The translations under genes and the position numbers were made by a program. A stretch of DNA of 64,000 nucleotides, from assembly GCF_001045555.1 (NCBI RefSeq), contig NZ_LFBU01000001.1:1798001-1862000 (forward strand). The letters run 5' to 3'. The stretch is from Marinobacter subterrani (GTDB lineage Bacteria; Pseudomonadota; Gammaproteobacteria; Pseudomonadales; Oleiphilaceae). Shown one piece after another: positions 21,760 through 29,663 of the stretch. Under the pieces are notes generated by a model that had not been told where the DNA came from, did no database searches, and worked only from the letters and a program-made list of their open reading frames with translations. Position 1 is the first letter of the stretch; every line of letters starts with the position of its first letter.

Positions 21760-22038
21760 ATGATTAAATCATTCCGTCACAAAGGACTGAAGCGGTTTTA
21801 CTCGACCGGCCACACGTCTGGCATACAACCCGACCATGCCAAGAAGCTGCGTATGGAGCTGGCTGCTCTGGATACGGCGACTTCAGTGGAAGACATGGAT
21901 ATCCCTGGTTTTCGACTTCATCCATTGAAGGGCAAAGACAAAGGCCGGTGGTCGATTAGGGTTAACGGAAATTGGCGCATGACGTTCGAATTCCAGGACG
22001 GCAACGCCTACATTCTTGATTATGAGGATTATCACTAA
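21760..22038 (+). CDS. higB: HigB-type toxin (RelE superfamily mRNA interferase)
   Basis: 92-residue ribosome-dependent mRNA interferase, toxin of a type II toxin-antitoxin pair. It begins MIKSFRHKGLKRFYSTG and ends with GRWSIRVNGNWRMTFEFQDGNAYILDYEDYH, the HigB/YoeB-like core with the conserved WRMTF strand. Its stop overlaps the higA start (TAATG). There is no ribosome-binding sequence between the promoter and ATG. It belongs to the same family as the pair at 58432-59042 but is on the other strand and divergent in sequence, so not a recent duplicate. The pair fills an integron-type cassette. Confidence 0.9.
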   Translation: MIKSFRHKGLKRFYSTGHTSGIQPDHAKKLRMELAALDTATSVEDMDIPGFRLHPLKGKDKGRWSIRVNGNWRMTFEFQDGNAYILDYEDYH

Positions 22039-22331
22039 TGACTATGCATAATCCGCCGCATCCTGGTGAATTCATTCGGGAGGTGTACCTGGAGCCTTTC
22101 GGTATCAGTTCCCGTCAGCTTGCTTCCAGTCTGGGGGTCTCTCCCTCCACTTTGTCTCGGCTGCTCAAAGGGGATAGTGGTATTAGCCCGGAAATGTCGC
22201 TTCGGCTATCCAAGGTTCTCGGACGTTCTCCTGAGAGTTGGTTGGCGATGCAAGATGTGTACGATCTATGGGTGGCCCGCAACACGGTCAACCTGGATGG
22301 AATCCATCCCCTGGACTTCGAGGCAGCTTAA
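22038..22331 (+). CDS. higA: HigA-type antitoxin (XRE helix-turn-helix)
   Basis: 97-residue antitoxin and autoregulator. The N-terminal NPPHPGEFIREVYLEPFGIS and helix-turn-helix SSRQLASSLGVSPSTLSRLL are typical of HigA/VapI. The stop codon lies inside the R'' core of the following attC site (GCTTAAC at 22326-22332), a compact arrangement common in integron cassettes. It should neutralise HigB and repress the promoter at 21725-21753. Confidence 0.9.
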   Translation: MTMHNPPHPGEFIREVYLEPFGISSRQLASSLGVSPSTLSRLLKGDSGISPEMSLRLSKVLGRSPESWLAMQDVYDLWVARNTVNLDGIHPLDFEAA

Positions 22332-22396
22332 CCAATGGCTGTTGTCGGACGCGCCTGCGCTGGCGCTCCGGCACGCCGCAAAGCCAGGCGTTATGT
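22326..22396 (+). other. attC site of the first higBA cassette
   Basis: R'' GCTTAAC at 22326 and R'-like GTTATGT at 22390 frame 71 bases with partly self-complementary content (AATGGCTG against AAGCCAGG; CTGGCGCTCCGGCACGCC in the centre). R'' is complementary to the core at the cassette start (21714). The R' differs from the GTTRRRY consensus at one position, but GTTATGT also occurs at the cupin cassette of this window. Confidence 0.65.
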
Positions 22397-22419
22397 GGGC
22401 GTTCCCATAGAGAATCCAT

Positions 22420-22536
22420 ATGGCATTCAGTAAGTTCGAAGCAAAGAAAATTGAGCGGGCCGCCTCTGAATTTCTTGAAGACCGGAGGCCGCCAGTCGAG
22501 ATCCGGCCCAGGTTAGATGCTTCCAACTTCGGTTAG
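22420..22536 (+). pseudogene. N-terminal fragment of a DUF3024-type protein
   Basis: 38 codons beginning MAFSKFEAKKIERAASEF and continuing with RRPPVEIRPRLD resemble the first third of DUF3024 proteins, then stop. It begins 24 bases after the attC core at 22390, so it is probably the remnant of the next cassette. No matching R'' core is found before the DUF2914 gene, so the cassette's 3' part is lost. The stop codon overlaps the end of the DUF2914 gene on the other strand. Confidence 0.55.
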
Positions 22537-23354
22537 AGAGGAAGAACCGAAAACTCCCCTTTCGCCAAAAGCTCGCCTTCCTCTGTGACCACCTCAACTC
22601 TCCAGTCTCCCACCATGTGTCGGTCGATATACTTGGCTGAGGATGCGCGCATGGGGTCAACCGACGGCCTGATTTCCACTCGCGCAACCCGTTCATCCTC
22701 CAGGTACCAGTCGTGGAAGTGCAACTGACCTTCCATGCCCTGGATTTCGGTAAACAGGTAAATTCGGATCAGTCCGTCACTGTTCATCGTCAAAACGTTC
22801 GGGATTTCGTCAATTGGCTCTTTTTCCTCCAGGCCGGTACTCAGTTGCGCCCGGATTATGTGATCAGAAAGGAGCTCGATGGAGGCAGCATCTTCCCGGG
22901 ACGGTTCGGATTCTCCTGCCGCCGGCGCCGGAAGGGAGGCGGGCTCTACCGATGCAGTTTCGGACACGGCGACAGGCGTCTCGACCACTTCAGTTTGAAC
23001 TGAATTTGTCTGGTCCGGCATGACAGCGTCTACGCCAGATTCAGATTGTTCTCGTGATGCGGTCTGCGGTAACTGGATAGATGCAGGCTCGGCGGACGCG
23101 GGCTGGTCGACAAATACCGACGGGAGAGAAGGCGCCTCCACTCCCTGATTCTCTGCCAGCGCTTCATTTTGCTCGCCGGTGCCAAAGATCTCTAAAGCGC
23201 CCCAGATTATGCCCCCCACCACCAGAATTAATACGAAAAGAGCAGCAAAGATGCGCCCCCAAAGATACACAACAATCTCTTCGGGCTCTTTGGGCTCACG
23301 CAGGCGGGAGGACTTACCTGAAAAACGTTGATCTTGCGGTCTTGCTGTTTTCAC
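22533..23354 (-). CDS. DUF2914-type membrane-anchored protein
   Basis: 273 residues from the GTG at 23354 (AAGGAAG 8 bases upstream); an ATG at 23453 would add 33 residues. It has one transmembrane helix near residues 28-50 (FAALFVLILVVGGIIWGALEI), then a low-complexity Ala/Pro/Ser/Glu-rich linker, then a C-terminal domain with FTEIQGMEGQLHFHDWYLED and VGDWRVEVVTEEGELLAKGEF, matching the DUF2914 pattern. The domain is probably periplasmic. Function is unknown for the family. Confidence 0.7.
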   Translation of the reverse strand: MKTARPQDQRFSGKSSRLREPKEPEEIVVYLWGRIFAALFVLILVVGGIIWGALEIFGTGEQNEALAENQGVEAPSLPSVFVDQPASAEPASIQLPQTASREQSESGVDAVMPDQTNSVQTEVVETPVAVSETASVEPASLPAPAAGESEPSREDAASIELLSDHIIRAQLSTGLEEKEPIDEIPNVLTMNSDGLIRIYLFTEIQGMEGQLHFHDWYLEDERVARVEIRPSVDPMRASSAKYIDRHMVGDWRVEVVTEEGELLAKGEFSVLPL

Positions 23355-23731
23355 CGGTCGTTCTTCCTTGAAGCGGGAAAAACACACTATAGCAAACTCA
23401 TGCAAGCAAGAGGTGACGGTGCCATAATTATCGGAGACGATTTGTTTCGCCAAGGGATTTCATCGGGCGTTAAGTATCCGAGTTACCCACGAACAGTAAT
23501 CTTCAGTAGCCACCGCACAGACGGCGACAACGGCCACGTCGAACTGGTCAACCTTTGACCACTCCGCAGTAAGAACTAGACTAACTAATGCCTCTGATGT
23601 TCGCTGGAGAGTCTTGTCCCCGGTGGTGCACAAGACGATTTTGCTGGATGCACACAAAACCGGGGCAGGTTCAGCGCCGGCCCCGTCTGGCGCTGGAAGC
23701 CATGGTTTAGCGTTCAAAAAAGAACTTTAAA
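23355..23731. other. Intergenic region without recognised genes
   Basis: About 377 bases between the divergent DUF2914 and protease genes. I see no convincing gene or RNA in it; it should contain the promoters for both flanking genes. Confidence 0.5.
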
Positions 23732-24677
23732 ATGGCCAGCAAAGATAAAGCGAACGATGAATCCCCTCTCTCTGCCTCCGAGGTTGCCGAACGTTTCGAC
23801 AAAAGTCCGAAAGGCAAAATACCAAAAGATCTGCAGTCCATGTTGCTGCCGGAACCAAAGCCCTACAAGTATAAAGGGATTGATGCCGAACGGGATTCGC
23901 AGTCTGACGCAACACCTACCGCGCCAATGATCCCCAAGTGGTTTGGGGTAAGCGCCCTACCCTGCAGGGAGAAGCCGCTAATACCGCCTCGTGTTCTTCT
24001 GAATGGAAAAGACCTCCGGCCTCTGACTGTTTTTAATCCGGAGGATCGCAGAATCTACAACGACATCAGCTACCCATGGGGAACCATTTGCAAGGTCCTG
24101 ACGTCGTCCGGCAGCGGATCGGGTGTCATTGTTGGCCCCAGACATGTGCTGACGGCAAGTCATGTCGTTGACTGGAGCTCAAATGGCGCAGGCACCGTCG
24201 AGGTTCATCGATCCGGCGGTTCAGTCCGTGCCGTCACCGCCAGGGTCTGGTTTTATACAAAGGTGACCGGCAGCGTTGGCTGGTTTGAGCTCGACGAGGA
24301 CTATGCGGTTCTGGTCACTGCTGATCGTATTGGCGATCTGTTCGGATGGATCGGCACGCACGTATAACAGTTCGTGGGATGACGAACCATACTGGTTCAA
24401 TATCGGCTATCCCGGCAGTATTGGCAGCGCCTTGCGCCCGACCTTTCAGCGCGACAAGACGCTGAATGAGCCCTGGTATGATCTCGGCCCCGCTCGTTCC
24501 ATGGAAACCCATGCGGACCTGACACCCGGAAACTCCGGAGGCCCCATGTTCGCTTTCTGGAGCGATGGCCCCTATGGTGTGGCGGTGGTATCGGCTGAAG
24601 ATACCGACGAAAACTGGTGCGCTGGTGGTTCCTGGTTAACCAAACTTGTGCGCCATGCACGGGATCAGGATTCGTAA
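23732..24677 (+). pseudogene. Trypsin-like serine protease with a frameshift
   Basis: Two overlapping reading frames together encode one chymotrypsin-fold protease. Frame 1 (23732-24367) holds the His motif VLTASHVVDW and the Asp in DEDYAVLVT. Frame 2 (coding from about 24357 to 24677) holds the Ser motif TPGNSGGPMF. The first frame ends at TAA 24365-24367, shortly after the sequence naturally continues in the other frame (RTYNSSWDDEPYW), so a single-base indel near 24357 separates the triad. There is no signal peptide, and residues 1-60 are charged. Either a true pseudogene or a sequencing error; all three catalytic residues are otherwise present. Confidence 0.75.
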
Positions 24678-24817
24678 AGGGCCCGGCCGGATCTGAGTAA
24701 CGGGATCCAGAAGATTATCGCGGTAATGGGGCGGCAACTGAACCATCGCTTGTCACCCTCCCATCGCCATGCTTCACTTCCGGAACCCGTACCCACATCC
24801 CAACTGGAGACTACTGT

Positions 24818-24997
24818 ATGTCCAATCCTGTCACTGTCAGTTCGTTAACGCCGACCGTTGCCCGTCGGCTTTGGCTGTTGCTGCTCAGTGTCGTGCTCCT
24901 GGGCGAGTGTTCCACGGTATACTACAAAACCATGTAAAAATTCGGGTATGAAAAGCGCGACATTCTGGTAGACCGGGTGGAAGACGCACGAGACAGC
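24818..24997 (+). pseudogene. Fragment of a DUF2959-type lipoprotein
   Basis: From ATG 24818 (TGGAG upstream) the frame gives a hydrophobic lipoprotein-like leader ending LLGECSTVYYKTM, then a TAA at 24935-24937. Reading through the TAA continues in frame with KFGYEKRDILVDRVEDARDSH, the conserved start of DUF2959 proteins. The rest of the gene is missing: the sequence switches at about 24996 to acyl-CoA synthetase coding sequence. Both an internal stop and a 3' truncation are therefore present. Confidence 0.7.
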
Positions 24998-25082
24998 CAT
25001 CGAGGAAGTGCAGGTCACCGGGAAGATCCAGAAGTTCAAGATGCGGGAGATTTCGGTTGAGGAGATGGGGCTGAAAAAGTAA
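24996..25082 (+). pseudogene. Decayed second copy of the acyl-CoA synthetase 3' end
   Basis: GCCATCGAGGAAGTGCAGGT (codes AIEEVQV) corresponds to about 21316 in the intact gene and is fused directly to the last 69 bases. 25014-25082 matches 21506-21574 at 67 of 69 positions, including the stop codon. About 170 bases of the gene are missing between the two parts. This is the right-hand end of the accessory patch that starts after the intact gene. Confidence 0.8.
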
Positions 25083-25185
25083 CCCCCTCCCCCATCACAG
25101 ACGCTACCTTCGGACCCTGGCCAGTTGTCGGGATCCTCTCATTTTGGGCCATTGTATATCCGACAACCCATCATCGTAATAGCTT

Positions 25186-25563
25186 TCAGCCGGCTGAAGG
25201 CAGGTTGCCCCCCAGCATGTTCTCAACCACAGCCGCATTATAGAAGGCTTCAACCGTCTGTATCTTGTCTTCCCGTACACGAAACCAGACGGCAAGCCGC
25301 ACATCCCCGATCGGTTCAAAGTTGGTCCGGTAGTCCAGAATCGCGAACACGTGCTCGCCGTCGGCACTGAGCTGGCGAAGGACCAGGTCTTTCTGGATGG
25401 CAACCATGCCGAACTGGTAAGCCAGCATGTCGTCCCGGCTGAGGAAGCGCATATTCGGTCCGACATATTCAAACCCGTCCGGCGCCAGCAAACTCTTCGC
25501 TTCATCAAGACTCTGGGCCTGAATATCGGCAATAAACTGAGCCACAATCTCTTTTGGCTGCAT
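25186..25563 (-). CDS. NTF2-like (SnoaL-type) protein
   Basis: 125 residues with the cone-shaped NTF2 fold pattern: N-terminal helices (PKEIVAQFIADIQAQSLDEAKSLLAPD), FEYVGPNMRFLSRDDM, and beta strands HVFAILDYRTNFEPIGDVRLAVWFRVREDKIQTVEAFYNAA. No catalytic residues can be assigned; members include small isomerases and stress-linked proteins of unknown function. It stands alone, convergent with the accessory patch to its left. Confidence 0.6.
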   Translation of the reverse strand: MQPKEIVAQFIADIQAQSLDEAKSLLAPDGFEYVGPNMRFLSRDDMLAYQFGMVAIQKDLVLRQLSADGEHVFAILDYRTNFEPIGDVRLAVWFRVREDKIQTVEAFYNAAVVENMLGGNLPSAG

Positions 25564-25702
25564 GAATAGACTCCGCTTCTAACAGGGGAACGATCCCGGT
25601 GCTTGGATTCAGGTAAATGCCATGAAAGCGTTGCACACCTGTTTCACCTGTATATCAAAAAGCAGGTGATGACAAATGAGTTCGTGGGCAAAGGGCTGCG
25701 GA

Positions 25703-25969
25703 TTACCTGAGTTGACTGTCCTTGCTGCCACGGCGATTAATGCCGCTGGCATAGGTTTCCTGCTTTTCGAGGGCTGACTGACACGCAATGCAAAGGCGAA
25801 CGCCAGGAATCGCCTTTCGGCGCGCTTCCGGGATAGCGCAATCGCACTCGTCACAATGAACCGCGCTCTCACCAATAACCAACTGGCTCCGTGCGCGTTG
25901 CACGCCATCGTCAACGCTTGCATCAATTTGATCTTGAACGGCACCGTCCCGTGACCAACCACCTGCCAT
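25703..25969 (-). CDS. ybiI: DksA/TraR-family zinc finger protein, YbiI-like
   Basis: 88 residues starting MAGGWSRDGAVQDQIDASVDD with the C4 zinc finger CDECDCAIPEARRKAIPGVRLCIAC and the C-terminus NRRGSKDSQLR, which is nearly the same as in E. coli YbiI. It lacks the coiled coil of DksA, so it may touch the RNA polymerase secondary channel only weakly; function is not established. The ATG at 25969 is used because the similarity begins there; an upstream start at 26083 adds unrelated residues. Confidence 0.85.
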   Translation of the reverse strand: MAGGWSRDGAVQDQIDASVDDGVQRARSQLVIGESAVHCDECDCAIPEARRKAIPGVRLCIACQSALEKQETYASGINRRGSKDSQLR

Positions 25970-26084
25970 GGCATTCTCCCATCTCTGAATGATTAATGTA
26001 GTCAGGGGTTCAGCTTGACACCAAGTTCTAGCGTAACCAAGCCCCACAGGCGGATGAGGGCTGCCAGCAGGTTTAAGGCGCACT

Positions 26085-26115
26085 AAAAAAACGGCCTGCG
26101 CTGGGCGCGAGGCCG
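26085..26115 (-). terminator. Rho-independent terminator
   Basis: On the minus strand a CGGCCT...AGGCCG stem with a 12-base GC-rich loop is followed by seven T residues (26091-26085). It is placed 66 bases after the small membrane protein gene at 26181-26255. Confidence 0.75.
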
Positions 26116-26180
26116 ATCAAATAAGGCTCTGGGGGTCCATAGCCATACTGCCAAAGAGAGGCCGCATTAACGGCTCCAAC

Positions 26181-26255
26181 TCACCGAAAGCCGAAAAAGG
26201 AAAGAATCACCAAAATGATAACCACGGCACCGACGATATAGACAATCCTGTTCAT
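26181..26255 (-). CDS. Small single-pass membrane peptide
   Basis: 24 residues, nearly all one hydrophobic helix: MNRIVYIVGAVVIILVILSF followed by FGFR. AGGA lies 7 bases before the ATG. A longer in-frame reading from 26447 exists, but its extra part is polar and lacks a ribosome site. A terminator follows at 26085-26115, supporting a short monocistronic transcript. Similar tiny helices are annotated as hypothetical proteins in gammaproteobacteria; no function can be given. Confidence 0.55.
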   Translation of the reverse strand: MNRIVYIVGAVVIILVILSFFGFR

Positions 26256-26567
26256 GTGCAGATCCTTTTCTTCCGAATTCTGGTTACGCCTCATCCTTGC
26301 GGCGCGTGATGTAACGTCCTGTTTTGGCTGCTCCATCGCCTCATCTGTAGCTATCATGGGGTTTTGGTGTGGTTCGGTCTGTTCGCTGTCACACGAAGTG
26401 CGAAAGAGATCGAAGGCGACAGCGGCAGGCTGTCTGTTACCGAACATACGGCCCTTCGGCTCAAGTTTATTCTCATTCCATCTGACGACCCATTTTTCTG
26501 TCGCCAGTGTCAGTAAAGCTCAAGCTTTACGCTGAGCTGAAAGTTGCCATCAATCTGCGAGAATGGA

Positions 26568-27680
26568 ATGACAATAGCCCACATTAACGGGATCGGCACA
26601 GCAGTACCCGAACACGACATTCATCAGCCGATTAATGCGGTGCTGCGCACCATGCTCCCCGATGAGCGCACACGTCGGGTATTCGACCGCATGGCTGAGC
26701 ATTCCGCTATTGGCCATCGTTATTCCTTTATGGGTGCGGACGGACGAACCGATGGACAGGAGGTAGATGCAAACGGCTTTTACCGGCGAGGCAACTTTCC
26801 CGGCACTGGTGCACGCATGGCACTCTACGAAACGGAAGCCCCGCGTTTGGCGAAACGTGCGGTGGCGGCACTGGAACGTGAAATCCCAACGGGCGTGCTG
26901 GATGGCATCACTCACCTGGTGGTTGCATCATGTACAGGCTTCACAGCGCCGGGCCTGGACCTGCAACTGGTGAAAGATCTGGGCCTGCGACCCGACGTAC
27001 AACGTACTCTGGTTGGCTTTATGGGCTGCTCTGCGGCCATACCCGCCCTGCGAGTGGCGTACCAGGCGGTACATACGAATCCCGCCGCCCGCGTTCTGGT
27101 CGTCAATCTGGAGTTGTGTTCGCTTCACCTGCAAGAGACCACAGACCTGAACTCCCTGTTATCACTGACCCTGTTTGCAGACGGTGCCAGTGCCGCACTG
27201 GTAACGGCGCAGCCTGGAGGCATTGCCCTGCTTGATTTCCTGGCGATGATTATTCCCGACAGCGGCGAGCTCATGACCTGGCGTATTGGCGACCAGGGGT
27301 TCAGCATGCACCTCTCGGGTCAGGTTCCGCAACGAATCAAGCAGACCTTGCGCGAAGAAATGGAGCAAGCCGGAGCCAATAAGATATTGCGTGGAGAGAA
27401 GGTCCAGGATTTTGACTTATGGGCTGTACATCCTGGTGGCCGATCGGTGCTTGACGCTGTTGAGACCGGGCTGGGGCTTACCTCTGACGACCTCAGCAGC
27501 TCACGCCGCATACTGCACAACTTTGGCACTATGTCCTCGGCAACCATCATGTTTGTGTTGCAGGACATGCTGCGGCTACACCAAAACCGTCACAACCATC
27601 ACGACGAAGCGCGAGGTCTGGCGATGGCCTTTGGCCCGGGCATGGTCGCTGAGACGTTCCGCTTCCAGATGGCGGCCTAA
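26568..27680 (+). CDS. Type III polyketide synthase
   Basis: Chalcone/stilbene synthase-fold enzyme that extends an acyl-CoA starter with malonyl-CoA and cyclises it to a resorcinol, phloroglucinol or pyrone. The 370-residue protein has the full catalytic triad: C122 in VVASCTGFTAPG, H288 in LWAVHPGG and N318 in LHNFGTMSS. Other family marks are GFMGCSAAIPALR and LTLFADGASAALV. Start ATG 26568 is preceded by GAGAATGG; a TTG at 26544 is less likely. Four bases separate it from the methyltransferase gene, so the two are probably cotranscribed. Confidence 0.9.
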   Translation: MTIAHINGIGTAVPEHDIHQPINAVLRTMLPDERTRRVFDRMAEHSAIGHRYSFMGADGRTDGQEVDANGFYRRGNFPGTGARMALYETEAPRLAKRAVAALEREIPTGVLDGITHLVVASCTGFTAPGLDLQLVKDLGLRPDVQRTLVGFMGCSAAIPALRVAYQAVHTNPAARVLVVNLELCSLHLQETTDLNSLLSLTLFADGASAALVTAQPGGIALLDFLAMIIPDSGELMTWRIGDQGFSMHLSGQVPQRIKQTLREEMEQAGANKILRGEKVQDFDLWAVHPGGRSVLDAVETGLGLTSDDLSSSRRILHNFGTMSSATIMFVLQDMLRLHQNRHNHHDEARGLAMAFGPGMVAETFRFQMAA

Positions 27681-27684
27681 AACC

Positions 27685-28386
27685 ATGAGGTTGCTGAGAG
27701 AGCGCAGTTCCGAGCCCGAGCTGATGGATAATGACGACATCAGCAACGAAGATTACAACCAATGCCTGGCCGATCTGGCCTCTGTCAATCGTATCACCCG
27801 AACTCATCAGGCAACATTGCACTGGCTGGATCAGGCCATACGCTGTTTACCTGTGAACACGCCCATTACCATCCTGGATGTCGCCTGTGGACAAGGTGAC
27901 TTGCTGCGGGTGATTCACCGTTTTGCCGCTGAGCGAAATTTCAGGATCACACTGCAAGGCCTGGACATGAATCCAAACAGCGCCATAGTCGCGCGGCAGG
28001 CCACCCCGTCGAGCATGGATATTGCCTATTTCACGGGTGATGTCTTTACGTTCACCCCTGCACCACCTCCTGACTTCATTGTGAGCTCGCAGTTCACCCA
28101 TCACCTTAGCGATAGTCAGGTCCTGACCTTCCTGCAATGGATGGAGCGGCATGCAAGTCATGGATGGTTTATTGCCGACCTGCATCGTCATCCACTGGCC
28201 TACTATGGCTATTCACTGTTGGCGGGGTTGGCACGCTGGCACCCCATCGTCCGGCATGACGGGGCAATCTCTGTTGCCCGCAGTTTTCGGCGTGCTGATT
28301 GGCAGTCTTTTCTGGCACAAGCGGGCATTCTGGCGGATATCCGCTGGCATGTGCCGTTCCGTCTGTGTGTAGGACGGCTGAAATAA
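27685..28386 (+). CDS. SAM-dependent methyltransferase
   Basis: 233-residue class I methyltransferase with motif I ILDVACGQGDLL, the acidic residue in LQGLDMNPNSAIVA and post-I region FIVSSQFTHHLSD. By position between a type III polyketide synthase and a flavoprotein it probably methylates the phenolic product. A longer in-frame reading from 27286 overlaps the synthase gene and is rejected. It ends 5 bases before the next gene. Confidence 0.85.
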   Translation: MRLLRERSSEPELMDNDDISNEDYNQCLADLASVNRITRTHQATLHWLDQAIRCLPVNTPITILDVACGQGDLLRVIHRFAAERNFRITLQGLDMNPNSAIVARQATPSSMDIAYFTGDVFTFTPAPPPDFIVSSQFTHHLSDSQVLTFLQWMERHASHGWFIADLHRHPLAYYGYSLLAGLARWHPIVRHDGAISVARSFRRADWQSFLAQAGILADIRWHVPFRLCVGRLK

Positions 28387-28391
28387 CGGCC

Positions 28392-29567
28392 ATGGAAACC
28401 ACTGCTTCCACAAAAATGCTACCAACGACAGCCGAAGTGGTCGTCGTCGGTGGTGGCCTGGCTGGAGCTGGCGCGGCTTGTGTCCTGGCGAAGGCAGGTC
28501 GTGAGGTGATGCTGGTGGAGCGTGAGGCCTCTGCCACCCACAAAATTTGCGGCGAATTTCTGAGCGCGGAAACACAAGGCTATCTCAGGCGACTTGGTCT
28601 GGATTTGGGTGCACTGGGCGGTCACGTTATCTCCCACTTGCGCCTCGTCCGCCAGAAAACAATCGTGGAAACGGCCTTGCCGTTTAATGCACTCGGGCTT
28701 TCGCGCTATCGTCTGGATGAAGCCCTGCTGAATCATGCATCCCGGAGTGGCGCGTTACTCTGGCGTGGCCAGCGTGCCAGTGTTTCTGACATCAGGGGGC
28801 CTGTTATTGATGTCGACGTTCAAAGCGCTGGAACGATCAGAACCAACACCTTATTTCTGGCCACGGGCAAGCATGATCTGCGCGAACTGCGGCGTCACCC
28901 CGAAACCCCTCCGGAAGACCTGGTCGGCTTCAAGATGCATTTCGACGTTGACAGCGCGCAACGTGACGCTCTCGCCAACCATATCGAGCTGGTCTTGTTT
29001 GCGCACGGCTACGCAGGACTGCAACGCGTTGAGGATGGCCGGGTTAACCTCTGTCTATTGGCCGAGGGTAGCTGGCTGAAAGCATGTGGCGGCAGCTGGG
29101 AGGGCTTACTGGAAGAATTGTTGCGCACCTGTCCGCACCTGCAGCGGCGCTTATCCAACGCCGTACCCCTGCTCTCACAGCCCCTGACTATTTACCGCGT
29201 ACCTTATGGTTTTGTGTATAACCCGCCTGCCAATAGTGCGGACAACATCTATCGATTAGGCGATCAGGTTGGGGTGATTCCTTCGTTTTCAGGTGATGGG
29301 ATGGGCATTGCGCTCCACAGTGGAGTAGTCGCTGCCACCCACTATCTCGCGGGTTCAGGCGCGGGCAATTATCACCGCCAGATTCGTCACGATATTGCCA
29401 GCCAGATCTGGCGGGCCGGTCTCCTCTATCGCGCCAGCCGTTGGGCGCCCGGCCAGCGGCTGTTCATGGGCTGGGCTGGTTTGACACCGCGCAGTCTGAG
29501 TCTCGCCGCCAGCCTGACCCGAGTACCTCCTTCTGCCGTGACGCGGGCCATGGGGCTTATGTCTTAA
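28392..29567 (+). CDS. FAD-dependent monooxygenase/reductase (geranylgeranyl reductase-like)
   Basis: 391-residue flavoprotein with the dinucleotide motif VVVVGGGLAGAGAACVLA (about residues 16-33), KICGEFLSAE where the PHBH/geranylgeranyl-reductase group has its conserved segment, and the second FAD motif RLGDQVGVIPSFSGDGMGIAL. Likely hydroxylates or oxidises the phenolic polyketide made by the two upstream genes; this is inferred from the synthase-methyltransferase-flavoprotein arrangement known for phenolic lipid clusters such as srsABC. ATG 28392 is used rather than upstream frames overlapping the methyltransferase. Confidence 0.82.
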   Translation: METTASTKMLPTTAEVVVVGGGLAGAGAACVLAKAGREVMLVEREASATHKICGEFLSAETQGYLRRLGLDLGALGGHVISHLRLVRQKTIVETALPFNALGLSRYRLDEALLNHASRSGALLWRGQRASVSDIRGPVIDVDVQSAGTIRTNTLFLATGKHDLRELRRHPETPPEDLVGFKMHFDVDSAQRDALANHIELVLFAHGYAGLQRVEDGRVNLCLLAEGSWLKACGGSWEGLLEELLRTCPHLQRRLSNAVPLLSQPLTIYRVPYGFVYNPPANSADNIYRLGDQVGVIPSFSGDGMGIALHSGVVAATHYLAGSGAGNYHRQIRHDIASQIWRAGLLYRASRWAPGQRLFMGWAGLTPRSLSLAASLTRVPPSAVTRAMGLMS

Positions 29568-29663
29568 GGGAAACCGGGCATACGGTATTTCACCAACGCC
29601 GCCATCCAGCCATTGGAAATCACCTGCCAAAAGGTCTAATTTTACCGCAGGGAGGGACGGACC

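Noticed and set aside
21506..25082. Reading the 69-base repeat as att sites of an integrative island
   Set aside because: No integrase is present between the repeats, and the distal copy carries extra, deleted upstream coding sequence, which a site-specific att duplication would not produce.
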